Positions 1 through 8,752 of a DNA stretch of 64,000 nt are shown here, piece after piece; positions within the stretch are counted from its first letter, which is position 1, and each line of letters begins with the position of its first letter. Under the pieces are notes generated by a model. The model did no database searches. It saw only the letters and a program-made list of their open reading frames with translations, and was not told the DNA's origin. A program made the translations under genes and the position numbers. The DNA comes from Diphasiastrum complanatum (taxonomy: Eukaryota; Streptophyta; Lycopodiopsida; Lycopodiales; Lycopodiaceae): NCBI GenBank assembly GCA_029204225.1, contig CM055100.1, positions 11,727,272-11,791,271 of the forward strand, in the 5' to 3' direction.

Positions 1-690
1 AGCAATAGAAGGTTGGAATGCATAATGCAATAGAGCACTCAAGGAAAAAAAAGGCATGAATGCAATCCAAGATATCCTTTCAAGCAATCATTAAAAAAAC
101 TATGTATCTTGAACGTAACATAACCTACACCATAAGTTGTTTTATCATCAATTCTAGAGTAAGTGAATGCAATTTGGCTACAAGCAATTATTACAATAAG
201 TACATAACTTATAGGAATGAAAACTTGGTGCATGATCAAATATCAAATCTTAAACCAAGTTGGGAAGTGTGGAACATACAATGCAGTCATGCTCAGAGTT
301 AGATATATATTTTGGCATAAACATCATAAATGAGATAATTTTGGGTAATAATTCAAAGTATAGTTCCTATAAAAAAAAACCATCTATGTCTATTTTTAGC
401 CAGCAAAACGGAGTGTACCTCGAGGATTTAGACACAAGATCACTACCTTTATGGGTGGTCTAGATTGAGAAACCATTGTTGTTACCTATTTGCCTTACTT
501 GATGGACATCTAGATAAGTGTGGAGGTGGATAGTTTAAATGAATGTACATAATAGTAAGAGAAAGAAAAATTGAAAAGGAAAATAAATATTACAAAAGTT
601 TATAGTTGGAAATCTAGAATTCTAAAAAAGAGTCTGATCATGACAACTTATGAGATGTTAGTTGATCATCAAAGGAGGATGATATAGAAT
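1..690. other. AT-rich sequence without a recognised gene
   Basis: Only short open frames occur here, on both strands, with no protein family I recognise. No tRNA-like fold, LTR end or long tandem repeat was seen. Probably decayed repeat DNA. Confidence 0.5.
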
Positions 691-884
691 TACCAAAACA
701 AGACATACTTCTTATTGCGCGATGGAGCTTTCAGAAACCCTAGCCAAGAAGAAACTGTTGGTGTAGTTCTACAACATCTTGAAGGAATGGAAGTGGCTAG
801 TATGCGGGGCATCTAAACCTCGGCTATGAAAGGAAAAAATAGCATAAAATTGCCTATATAAGTGGGTCCCAGCCCCCCACCCTA

Positions 885-1290
885 AATGCGACTAGGGGAG
901 TGGACACTTGGCAAGAAGGGCGTGAAGAGCACGAAGTTGGGCAAGCTTGCATTGTGAAGGGGGACCATTGGGGTTTGACTATAAAAGAGGGCCCTCTCCT
1001 TGCATTGTTGTGGGGTGAAGCATTGCTTCATGTTATTCGCTTGCTTAAGGTTTGCTTGAAGTTAGTTACTTGGAATGGAGTTAGATGTTGTGAAGTTGAT
1101 TGCTTTAAGTTAGTTTACTCCCATGTTAGTTACTTCCATGCTCTACTTCTGTTAGAATCCCCATCGTCATGCCAATCATTGCTAAAGCACAAACAAGTGA
1201 CGAACGCTATGTTACCACCCAACCATAAAGGTACTGCCACCTCACCCCCATGCATTGGAGCTACAGACCACCATCAAGCAAGCTCGGATC
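885..1290 (+). repeat. LTR-like fragment (U3/R type) with TATA box
   Basis: Bases 896-970 resemble 31010-31090 (inside the long repeat at 30.0-32.8 kb) in the same orientation at roughly 70 percent by eye. Both are followed at the same distance by a TATA-like element, TATAAAAG at 980-987 here and CTATAAGAAG near 31096. That pattern fits a U3/R promoter region of related LTR families. An open frame of about 130 codons overlaps it but has no family resemblance, and I do not call it a gene. Confidence 0.4.
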
Positions 1291-1395
1291 TCATGTAAGC
1301 CATGGTGTCCCATACCTCCATGCCTTACCCTCGACCCTCACCTACCTACATCCTGAGGCCTAGATACTCGTCCTGACCTGACCACCAGTGGAAGA

Positions 1396-1426
1396 GGTAT
1401 TCATTCTCCAGGAGAGAATGAATACC
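1396..1426. repeat. Perfect 13-bp hairpin in LTR
   Basis: GGTATTCATTCTC is followed by a 5-nt spacer and its exact reverse complement. It sits in the probable R/U5 part of the minus-strand LTR, where RNA hairpins near a polyadenylation site are common. A role is inference. Confidence 0.6.
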
Positions 1427-1647
1427 CCACTCATGGAGATCCACCTCTATATACATAGTCCAGGCGGGTCATCTCCCTCCATAGGAGTCACGCATGACCA
1501 ACAACACGCGGTAGTTGTGCACACTGACGTGGGTCCATAACAACGAGACATCGCGTGCCAATGAGACACTGACATGTGGCACCCAAAAGACCTATAGCTC
1601 CATATCAGCGTTCCGTCCCATAACTGAGACCGTCACCTCAAGTTTCA

Positions 1648-1675
1648 TGTTGCGTACCCTTATGGGTACGTAACA
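1648..1675. repeat. Hairpin formed by the LTR terminus
   Basis: The first 28 bases of the LTR fold on themselves: a 12-bp arm, a 4-nt loop (ATAA on the minus strand), then an arm complementary at 11 of 12 positions. The copy at 29960 keeps the fold. Confidence 0.6.
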
Positions 1676-1692
1676 TTCCCTCCCCCTTTAAG
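1676..1692 (-). other. Polypurine tract of Gypsy element
   Basis: On the minus strand the purine run ends in GGGGGAGGGAA immediately before the LTR TG. This is the standard plus-strand primer site of an LTR retroelement. Confidence 0.65.
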
Positions 1693-2450
1693 AGTCTTCT
1701 CCTAATGGGAGCAAGCCAGGGAAGTTCAGTCTTAAATAGTCCTCTCTCTCCCAAGTGTCCTCATCATTTGTCTTACCTTTCCAACATACGAGAAACTCAA
1801 AAACCAAATGGTTTCTCAATTGGTGACGATGAACGTCAACAACTTTTCCAGGTACATTAGGCACAAAGGTAAACAGATCCTCGAGCTCAACTAGTTCACC
1901 TTCCAGAATTAGGAAATCCTTCCTACTAAGTCGTTCTTTTAAACGACTTACATGGAAAACATGATGAACCCCAACCCCAATCGGAAGATCAAGCTGATAC
2001 GCGACCGGGTTGATTTTCTTTACAACCTTGTAAGGTCTGCTATATCGAGGAGATATCTTATGGCATTTTCCCGTCCGGAGTACCTTCGAATCCATAGGGA
2101 TTTTAAGATACACCCAGGTTCCGACCTCAATATCCCGAGGTGAACAACCGCGGTTAGCATAAAACTGAGCTCTATCTTGAGTGGTTTTCATGCTTTCCTT
2201 GGCCACTAGCAGCATTTCTTGCATATCTCTCAGGAAATCTACTGCAGCTTGCACCTTGAGACCTTTGAGTCTGATCAAAACTGGAGAACGCACCCGAAAA
2301 GAATTCCGGATTAAACATTGGATAAATGCCAACGGCCCGTGAGTGCGTCGAAGATCGCCACTCTTGCTCGGCCGTGGCATGCTTGGCCTGCATTTCTAAA
2401 ATTTGATTTTGCAACATATTAAGGGCCGGGCCTGACACATTCTTGGCCAT
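1688..2450 (-). pseudogene. Gypsy integrase C-terminus with chromodomain (fragment)
   Basis: A 230-codon open frame (1688-2380) covers the integrase C-terminal region and a chromodomain. The phrase LKVQAAVDFLRDMQEML and the closing VHHVFHVSRL block are typical of chromovirus integrases. The last 60 residues contain the chromodomain signature FLVCWKGKTNDEDTWE, which in this clade binds chromatin marks to steer insertion. The frame stops about 10 bases before the polypurine tract, as expected for the end of pol. Upstream continuity is broken by frameshifts and stops, so the gene is dead. Confidence 0.85.
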
Positions 2451-2573
2451 ACACTAGAAAAAAGGGCGTGTAGCTGGTACTGGTCTTATAGGTGGCATTA
2501 TATGCCCACAATGCCGAGTACAGTTTTTTGTCTCAATCCCTCTGTCGGTCTGATATGGTTTTCCTTAGGATTC

Positions 2574-2934
2574 CTACCAGTTGTTTGTTCGCGCTTTCAG
2601 CCTGACCGTTGGCTTGCAAGTGGTAGGGTGTGTTTTCCAGTGCTTGATCGTCAACTGATCGGTCAAAGCCTTCATTGTTTTGTTTACGAAATGGGTACCC
2701 CTGTCAGAGATGAGTTCTCTGGGTGTACCAAACTGGCCTATCACCTGTTCTAGTAAGAACCAGGCGGTTTCTTTTGCATTGTCTTTGGCCACAGCCCGTG
2801 CCTCGGCTGAAATAGTCAGTGGCCACTATGATATAATGTTTTCGGCTAGATGAAACTGGGTGTATTGGGCGAACGAAGTCAATGCCCCATTTTTCAAAGG
2901 GGAGACATGCCTGTATTGGAACTAATGATCGCAC
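2574..2934 (-). pseudogene. Gypsy integrase catalytic core (decayed)
   Basis: Two overlapping minus-strand frames hold the RNase-H-fold core of a Gypsy integrase. The first has the aspartate context FEKWGIDFV and YIIVATDYFS. The second has LISDRGTHFVN, the second aspartate block. They are offset by a frameshift near 2750. The piece lies between the zinc-finger region upstream (2969-3205) and the chromodomain frame downstream, the normal pol order on the minus strand. Confidence 0.85.
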
Positions 2935-2968
2935 CCTGTTATCCGTCTTGTCAACTCATTGATAGGTG

Positions 2969-3375
2969 TCACAGTTCTGGGCATGTAAATGAGCATCTTG
3001 GAATAGTGCCGGCCACCAATAATCCGCCCTCAAAATTTTGGCCCCCACAGGCAAAATCGTGACACTCCTCTAGTATAAATTTGGCTTCTTCAGGAGTTAC
3101 GCATCCTCGATACAACCCTTCTACACCTCGTCTATACAATGTGCCCCCTATTAAGGCGAACTTTAGGGCTTGTAGACGTAGCTTTCGTTTTTCTGGAGTC
3201 GTCATACTACTGGGTGTCTCTAGTGTATAGGTAGGTTGCTAAAGTTGTATGCCACTCGGAAATTGTGTCAACGTTTACCCTCAAAAGTTCTTTTAAGTGA
3301 TCAGTCTCCCACTCGTCGTTTGTTTCAGTTACCCCTCCCAGCTCGCAAATACAATCGTTTAACCCCTGCAGTTTA
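2969..3375 (-). pseudogene. Gypsy RNase H/integrase junction with HHCC finger (decayed)
   Basis: A 78-codon frame (2969-3205) resembles the H2C2 zinc-binding N-terminus of Gypsy integrase: LIGGTLYRRGVEG is followed by EECHDFACGGQNFEGG. Sequence further upstream on the minus strand (to 3375) can be read as the tail of the RNase H/linker region with stops. At 3375/3376 homology ends abruptly and the large inverted-repeat arm begins, so this is the broken edge of the element. Confidence 0.7.
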
Positions 3376-5288
3376 GGCATAGGTCAAGTACACATGTACC
3401 TCAATGTGCAATTAGGTAACCGTAAAGTCGAAGAGATGCTAGTCATGAATGCTTTGAACCACTTTCGTTTGTCTTCAGACTTCAAACCGATCGATTGAGC
3501 TTGTCGTTTATGCCAACACATGGATGGACAATGAGAGCAAAGAACTGGAAAACACCTTTCCATAGACTGCCAGAAAAAAAATCCGTAGGTTGTCGCAGGT
3601 AACGCACATTTCAGAACCAGCTCATAAACAGTGAGGCAGGCCGCAGCAGATCGCAGTAGACAAGAGAGCCCGAAAACAGGTCACAGGACTACGTTCGTAG
3701 ACGATTCCATATTGTAGGTAGGTACAGTAGGCGGCTGCAGGCAAAATCAACTTGAAAACAGGCCGCAGACAGTTTGTGCAGGGCTGCAGGCAGGTGGTAT
3801 AGGGCCGCAGGCAGGTGGTACAGGGCCGCAGGCAAGTGATACAGGGCTAGCGGGCAGATCGCAGGGCCAGCAGGGCAGAACAGAGGTCAAGCAGGGCAGC
3901 AATGAGGTAGCGAGGGCGTGTAGGAGGCATTCAACGAGCACCCAGAGAGCAGAAGTAGGTGAGACGGATCGCAAGGCAGATGGGCAGATCGCAAGGCAAG
4001 CAGGGCAGCGATGAGCTGCAGGCAGCCAGCGCCTTCCAGAGATCTGCAGCAAGGTGGCGAGCAGAGGAACGGGCAGTGAGGGCCACAAAGGGAGGTAGGC
4101 AGGCTGCAGGCAAACACACAGGCAAACACACAGGCATTTACCAGGTTGTGGGCAGCGAACTAGAGTTGCAATCAATTGTTACTGATCACAGAGGATGAAA
4201 TTGCAAGGCCAGCGATGGAGCACCAGGTCCATCGAGTTGTAAACAGCACCAATACGCTCCAAATCCTCTTAGGAATGCAGTGTAGGAATCATACTTGTCG
4301 TAGGATCAACCTTCTTGTGAGAGCATGGTTGTTGCAGCAAACAGACTCGGACTATTTGCTCAGTTGATCACTACTAAACGAAATTCCGAACAACATCAAC
4401 TATACTTGCAATTAACCAGTCATGCAATTACTCCCAACCAATTGGAACGAAAATTAACTCTCAAATATTAATTCACAAACAAGTAATTGCAATCCGAAAC
4501 TCTCCTACTAGCATTCAACCAAGCAAAGCCAATCACCTCTCACTTAGATCAATCAACCTTTAAAGAATGAGCTTCAACTACAAAGGCGAGTACTAAACCT
4601 TCTTTACGTTGCAAACCTCCAACTCTCAACACATCCTATCATCCGACAAGGTAGTAATGCCATCACCTCACAAAGGAGCTCAAGAACAAAACATCTAACA
4701 ATCAACTTTCAAACAACTACTTCCAGCCAATCATTCAACTAGCTCTTTAATACAACCATTGAAACCCCTTCACTCACTCAATCATTGGCAAAACCCTAGC
4801 ATAACCAACCAATCAATCAAGAGGGCAAGCCTCCCAACATCCCACAACCAATCTCAATCAAGCATTCCACCTTTGAAGCAAACTAGCATGGGAACACTAC
4901 AAGACAAACATTCATTCTCAAACTAGCTCCCATTACCTTCAATCCACTAACACATGATAGGATTAACTCTCCAAACACTCATTAACAACATTCAACTCAA
5001 CAACAAAAGACAACTATGCTCCAAAAGACAATACTTGATTCTTACACAAGGTAATGAAGCTCTCACAATCATCAACACATAAACCCAAATTTACCAACTC
5101 ACAAGAATACTAACATCCAAATACACTAACAACAAATACAAAGAGTTGGCTCCTTCTTATAGGAAAATCCAATGCATCCCCTTTACAATGCCATCTTGCC
5201 ATTCTTCATGCCCTTCAGGCCCTCTTTGCCATTTGTCTTCAACCCATTTGATAGTACACCTAGTGGCCTCCATAAGAGAGTGGGGGAG
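3376..5288 (-). repeat. 1.9-kb repeat arm, inverted partner at 30971-32836
   Basis: The reverse complement matches 30971-32836 over the whole length with scattered substitutions and repeat-number differences. The open frames at 3747-4367 are shadows; their counterparts lie at 31880-32532. The matching sequence ends with CTATGC on the element strand and may be most of a long LTR. It abuts decayed Gypsy pol at 3375 and an inverted LTR piece at 5289. No protein homology was recognised inside. Confidence 0.8.
3780..3850. repeat. Minisatellite, units of about 22 bp
   Basis: About three copies of GGGCCGCAGGCAGGTGGTACA-like units stand in tandem. The inverted partner near 32395-32445 has about two, so the array varies between copies. 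A second small array, two units of AGGCAAACACAC near 4108-4138, has one unit in the partner. Confidence 0.65.
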
Positions 5289-5461
5289 TTCGGCAGGGGA
5301 TTGGTCCAGCCAAAAAGTCCTAAAAGGGTCAAGGGGCACCACTACTGATGGTGGTTATGCCCTACATGAGCAACAGCGGACCTGCCACATCCAATCCTGG
5401 GGGCTTCCTCTGTTACCCCGTGCTGCTAAACCAATGAGAGTTTTCCAAGCTCTCAAAAGTA
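5289..5461 (-). repeat. Inverted fragment of the 400-bp LTR
   Basis: This is the reverse complement of roughly 5685-5850, the 3' half of the adjacent LTR, at about 90 percent by eye. It joins the LTR start exactly at 5461/5462. The pair would form a stem of about 170 bp with a loop of about 225 bases if transcribed. Confidence 0.75.
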
Positions 5462-5861
5462 TGCGTATAACTTGCACCCCACGAGCATATCATAGACAGT
5501 AAATCGGTTTCCAGCCCATGTAAGATTTTTAGTAACTGTAAGCCGAATTCAATGGGGAAAGAGATATTAGCAAGATCCTAACGCAAATTAGTGATCAGAA
5601 GTTTTACGAAACTAGGACCCTAGAAAGCTAGTGAATCATTGCATCAAAAGTACTAGCACCCCCTCCTTACAGTCATACTTTTGAGAGCTTGGAATACTCT
5701 CATTGGCTTGGGAGCACGAGGTAACAGAGGAAGCCCCTAGGATTGGATGTGGCAGGACCTTCGTTACTCACGTAGGGCATAGCCACCATCAGTAGTGGTG
5801 CCCCTTGACTTTTTTAGGACATTTTAGCTGGACCAATCCTCTGCCGAAAATGGCCCTAACA
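5462..5861 (+). repeat. 5' LTR, 400 bp, copy 1
   Basis: The LTR begins TGCGTATAACTTGC and ends GGCCCTAACA, directly before a primer-binding site. A second copy at 33520-39014 has the same length once the nested Copia and its 5-bp target duplication are removed. The TG...CA ends and the following primer site define the borders. The protein-coding part of this element is not recognisable in the window. Confidence 0.85.
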
Positions 5862-5880
5862 TTGGTGCGTCTGCCGGGAG
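5862..5880 (+). other. Primer-binding site 1 (tRNA-Gly-like)
   Basis: TTGGTGCGTCTGCCGGGAG follows the LTR end. Its reverse complement ends in CACCA and fits, from memory, the 3' end of plant tRNA-Gly(UCC). The layout parallels the TGGCGCCGTTGCCGGGGA site of Tat/Athila Gypsy elements, which pairs with tRNA-Asp. The tRNA identity needs checking. Confidence 0.65.
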
Positions 5881-6139
5881 GAATTTGATAATGGGCTATT
5901 GTTTGAAGGGCGATTATCTATATGTAGGGTTGTGGACTGTACAGATTAACCATTTGCAAGTTGCTTATGTTATTTGACCCACCAGATGCCTAACATTGGT
6001 GCGTCTGCCGGGAGTCAAAAAATTTTTAGGAGATGTTGCTTGAAAGAGTAGTTATCCATATCATTGTTCTGCAAAGAACTAGTTGTCATACTGCCAGAAG
6101 TCTACAAGTTTCGTAGGTCCTAGATTGCGTGTGTTGAAA
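5881..6139 (+). mobile_element. Leader of the 400-bp-LTR element, copy 1
   Basis: The sequence is shared with 39034-39300 (copy 2) up to about 6139, after which the two copies diverge completely. It has no coding capacity of note. It is the untranslated leader expected between primer site and gag. Confidence 0.65.
5996..6014 (+). other. Primer-binding site 2, duplicate of site 1
   Basis: The same 19 bases recur 134 bp downstream, again preceded by CCTAACA, as if a second LTR end plus primer site had been copied into the leader. The second element copy keeps the duplicate at exactly the same spacing (39015 and 39149). Confidence 0.7.
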
Positions 6140-6611
6140 AGTGTACCATGGGAATCAAAACTAATACTATTCTGCAAAAAAGAAACTTCGGCCTCTACTA
6201 TTGCATTTTTGAGGTCTTATCTTCTAGCTCGGCACAAAATTTGGGACCTAATCTAAAGCTTCTACGTGTATCTAGAAGAAAAAAATAAAAAAAGTTGTCG
6301 AGAAGATCAATTTTGTTAGCTAGGTAGGCCTCATTTTGATTATAATGGTCAGAATAAAAAAAAACCTAGGCTGGATCGTATGGAATTCTCACAAAAAGAT
6401 TATGTACAGGAGTGGAAACAGAAGTGGAAACAATATTTACAGATATCTCTATTATTTTGTCTAGCTCCTCTTGGGTAATCAACACTTTTGGGGATGAAAC
6501 CTACTGAGGAGCTGGACGAATAACAAGAGGAGGAAGGGGTGAAGATTTTCTATCTGAGTCAGTTTTTCCAGTATTCTCAAGAAGACATGGGGTTTCTTGG
6601 CCGGGATACGT
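6140..6611. other. No recognised gene
   Basis: Sequence between the element leader and the H3-like remnant. No protein family, tandem repeat or LTR end was found. It may be unrecognised interior of the element. Confidence 0.4.
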
Positions 6612-7037
6612 CTAGGAGGAAGGAAGCAGCTGGCCTTCGAGATCCAGCCTTCTTGGGGACAGGCTGTTTTCTCTTCCTCCTAGAGGTAGTAGGCATGTCG
6701 GTTCTATCCAGAGGCAGGTCTCTGAGGTGTTGGCATTATCAACATGTAGACTTGAATATCTGTCCCGAAGCCTTTTGAGAATGACGAAATCCTTTGGCAT
6801 GATGGTGACATGCTTACCATGTACTGCCAAAAGACAAGTATCCTCAAAAAACTAGGAAAGAACAGATCGACCGAAAGGATCTCTAGGAATCAACAATTCA
6901 GTTGATCTCTGGAGTTTTTTTATCTCCCTCAGCCAGACCTGCTTCCTGCCACGCCTACGGCCAGTACCAGGGGGAACACGGGAATGGGACGGCTGTACAG
7001 TGGTGATGGCATGAGCGATGGATTTGGTCCTGGCCAT
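6612..7037 (-). pseudogene. Histone H3 / CENH3-like gene remnant
   Basis: From the ATG at 7037 the minus strand encodes MARTK, a basic tail of about 30 residues (RRRGRK), then LREIKKLQRSTELLIP and PF.R.V, the alphaN region of an H3 histone. After a TAG at 6852-6854 the same frame resumes with FFEDT, then HGKHVTIMPKDF and LKRLRD, the C-terminal helix block. The central part of the fold (most of helices 1 and 2, about 40 residues) is missing. TTCTTTCCTAG just before FFEDT looks like a 3' splice site, suggesting deletion of a middle exon with its introns rather than a processed copy. LLIP and the KDF motif favour a centromeric (CENH3-type) variant, but the diagnostic loop 1 is in the lost part. 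Homology ends near 6750; the frame runs on to 6612 with unrelated sequence. Not functional as it stands. Confidence 0.75.
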
Positions 7038-7119
7038 CATTCTCGGAAGAAGAAAATTAATAAAAAGAAGTTTGAACAAAACAAAAGTGGATCAAAACAA
7101 AAAAATTTGTCATGAAAGG

Positions 7120-7298
7120 GCGCTTGAGATCGATACCAGCACTGAATATCGGTTTTGAGCGCAAGATCTACACAAATTATTTGTAGAAAAGAGATGCGCG
7201 CTCAAAAGCGATATTGCACTACAGGTGGTATTGGACTCGAGCGCACTGTGAGAGGGCGGAAGCTTGAACAATGAAAGAGCGCACTTGAGAGCGATATC
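7120..7298. promoter_or_regulatory. Five copies of an 18-bp motif, left cluster
   Basis: Copies related to GCGCTYGARANCGATAYC lie at 7120-7137 (+), 7145-7162 (-), 7198-7215 (+), 7227-7244 (-, weaker) and 7279-7298 (+, with a 2-nt insertion). Both orientations alternate. No copy occurs between 7300 and 7650. The pattern recalls clustered protein-binding sites such as subterminal transposase sites or an enhancer; the binding factor is unknown. Confidence 0.7.
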
Positions 7299-7348
7299 GG
7301 GAGCTAAAAGAATGAAAATTCCGAGGACCTATATATATATTATTTTTG

Positions 7349-7607
7349 CACGTGTGATAAGACGACAAAGACATGTGTCGTCAGATGATTAGACCACGTG
7401 GAATGTCCGTACTGACAATGATGACCCAATTATGAGGCCACGTGGTCTGAGACACGTGCGCGAATCCCTAATCGACGCGTGTCATTCTCGCACGTGATAG
7501 ATGTCAGATCAATCATTCTAGGTACGACGAATTTATTTTGGCCAATCACATGTCGACACGTGTTCCTTCGCCACTCCTCCACACGTGCAAAATTTTGACT
7601 ATAAATA
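7349..7607 (+). promoter_or_regulatory. Promoter with seven G-boxes, CCAAT and TATA
   Basis: CACGTG occurs at 7349, 7395, 7439, 7453, 7491, 7557 and 7582; two of these are full CCACGTGG. A CCAAT box lies at 7542-7546 and TATAAATA at 7600-7607, 13 bp after the last G-box. In plants the G-box is bound by bZIP and bHLH factors (light, ABA, stress); seven in 240 bp far exceeds chance. Transcription would start near 7630 on the plus strand. On the minus strand the same block lies upstream of the H3-like remnant, so a divergent promoter is possible. It could instead be an LTR or transposon promoter. Confidence 0.75.
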
Positions 7608-7629
7608 GGTCTTTTTCGGCTCAAATTTT

Positions 7630-8044
7630 CACACAAATTTACGATTCCTTTGTCGGATATCGATTTCAAGCGCGTCGCTTGCTCTCATTACCTCTCATTG
7701 ACTATTATGCGCTTGGATCCGATACTGCATCGTTCGGTATCGCATTCAAGCGCGTTTCGCATCTCTTTTCTTTTCTGCTCGTTGTTCTTGCGCTCGAAAC
7801 CGATACTCCAACTTCAAATATCTCTTTTATTCTACCTTCTATAATTGAAGGCCCTGGTGTGGAGACATTTTCTAAGATATATCTCAGATTTAAGTCCCTG
7901 CTCAGTACTCCGCTATTCAGATCTCAGAATAAGGACATGACTCATTATCAGGACCTGGTGGCACAAGGAGGGCAGAGATCTTATGTTGGAGAATTTTCAA
8001 GAGATCGTGCACTAGGGCAATATCTGAAGTCCTTACAAGAATAA
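7630..8044 (+). other. Putative transcribed region downstream of the G-box promoter
   Basis: The first ATG after the predicted start is at 7707 and opens a 45-codon frame ending at 7844. A longer open frame in another phase runs through to 8044 (ending QYLKSLQE) but its upstream ATG precedes the TATA box. Neither resembles a known family. The segment may be a leader, a non-coding RNA or the first exon of a lost gene. Confidence 0.35.
7656..7807. promoter_or_regulatory. Four copies of the 18-bp motif, right cluster
   Basis: Copies lie at 7656-7673 (-), 7709-7726 (+), 7736-7753 (-) and 7790-7807 (+). They match the left-cluster motif, with core CGATA or its complement and GCGC at the other end. 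They lie downstream of the TATA box, within the predicted transcript. Confidence 0.7.
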
Positions 8045-8251
8045 TGAGATAAGTGTTGTCCATTTAAAGTTTCATCAACATGGTGAAACTATGATTATGG
8101 CAATCAAGGCACTGTCTCATTTTCTTGGAGGACATAATTTTAATAAGGTTCATAAAATAATTTTTGTAAAGAAAACTATTTTGGTGAAAATTTTAGGATA
8201 TGGACCAGTGAATTCCATGCTCAGATCATCTCATTTTGCAATGTATGCTGC

Positions 8252-8503
8252 TTACGTTGATGTTGTATATGCTTCCCTACCGATGCTAGAAAAGTCACAT
8301 GCCCCCTGAAGCAATGTAGTGTCTAATATTTTTTCAACTTCATCCATAATGCCATCAGTAACTGAAGCCTTAATCTTTTTCAATTTGTTATTATTTAACA
8401 TTGATTTCATAGATTTAGAAGTCAAGATAGAGCCTAGTGAGTTTCCAATTGAAATCTCATCGGCCAAATGGTCTTCAACAACCAATGCTGATCTGCATTG
8501 CAA
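8252..8503 (-). pseudogene. Unknown gene fragment, possible downstream exon
   Basis: An 83-codon minus-strand frame with no stop but no recognised family, containing charged helical sequence (NNNKLKKIKASVTDGIMDEVEK). It lies downstream of the coiled-coil fragment at 8753-9061 on the same strand and could be another exon of the same unknown gene. There is no direct evidence for joining. Confidence 0.3.
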
Positions 8504-8752
8504 ACATAATGTTCATGAAAATGTCAGTAGATATTAGGACACTCATATTATTCACAACAGTATATAATAATCAAATCAACAGAAAGTTGAAATGAATAAA
8601 TAACAAAATTAGTGATTATGAATGATTAAAAAAGTTCAAGCAATTTTCAGTACGAAATAAGATATAACCTACTTGAATGCACGGATTCATCTTTTTCTAT
8701 GACCTCCTCTGGATGATAGATCACATATATCCTTGTTTACCAGTCTTTTCCT

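Larger units (their letters stand above)
1300..1675 (-). repeat. 3' LTR (5' portion) of decayed Gypsy element
   Basis: On the minus strand a purine tract (1676-1692) is followed directly by TGTTACGTACCC, the usual polypurine-tract/LTR junction just after the end of a Gypsy pol frame. The same LTR start recurs on the plus strand at 29960-30021 and matches for about 60 bp. A TATA-like TGTATATAG lies near 1455 on the minus strand. The far end of the LTR is not identifiable because a plus-oriented LTR-like fragment replaces it before about 1290. Confidence 0.7.

Noticed and set aside
900-1298. 132-codon plus-strand frame
   Set aside because: Overlaps an LTR promoter-like region; the related sequence at 31.0 kb does not preserve it.
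3747-4175. Open frame of 142 codons rich in Cys, Leu and Pro on the minus strand
   Set aside because: It lies in GC-rich tandem repeats, has overlapping shadow frames, and its partner at 32.1-32.5 kb does not keep a consistent protein.
7650-7844. Small frame downstream of the G-box promoter as a real protein gene
   Set aside because: No family resemblance and the ATG-initiated part is only 45 codons; kept as a transcribed-region note only.
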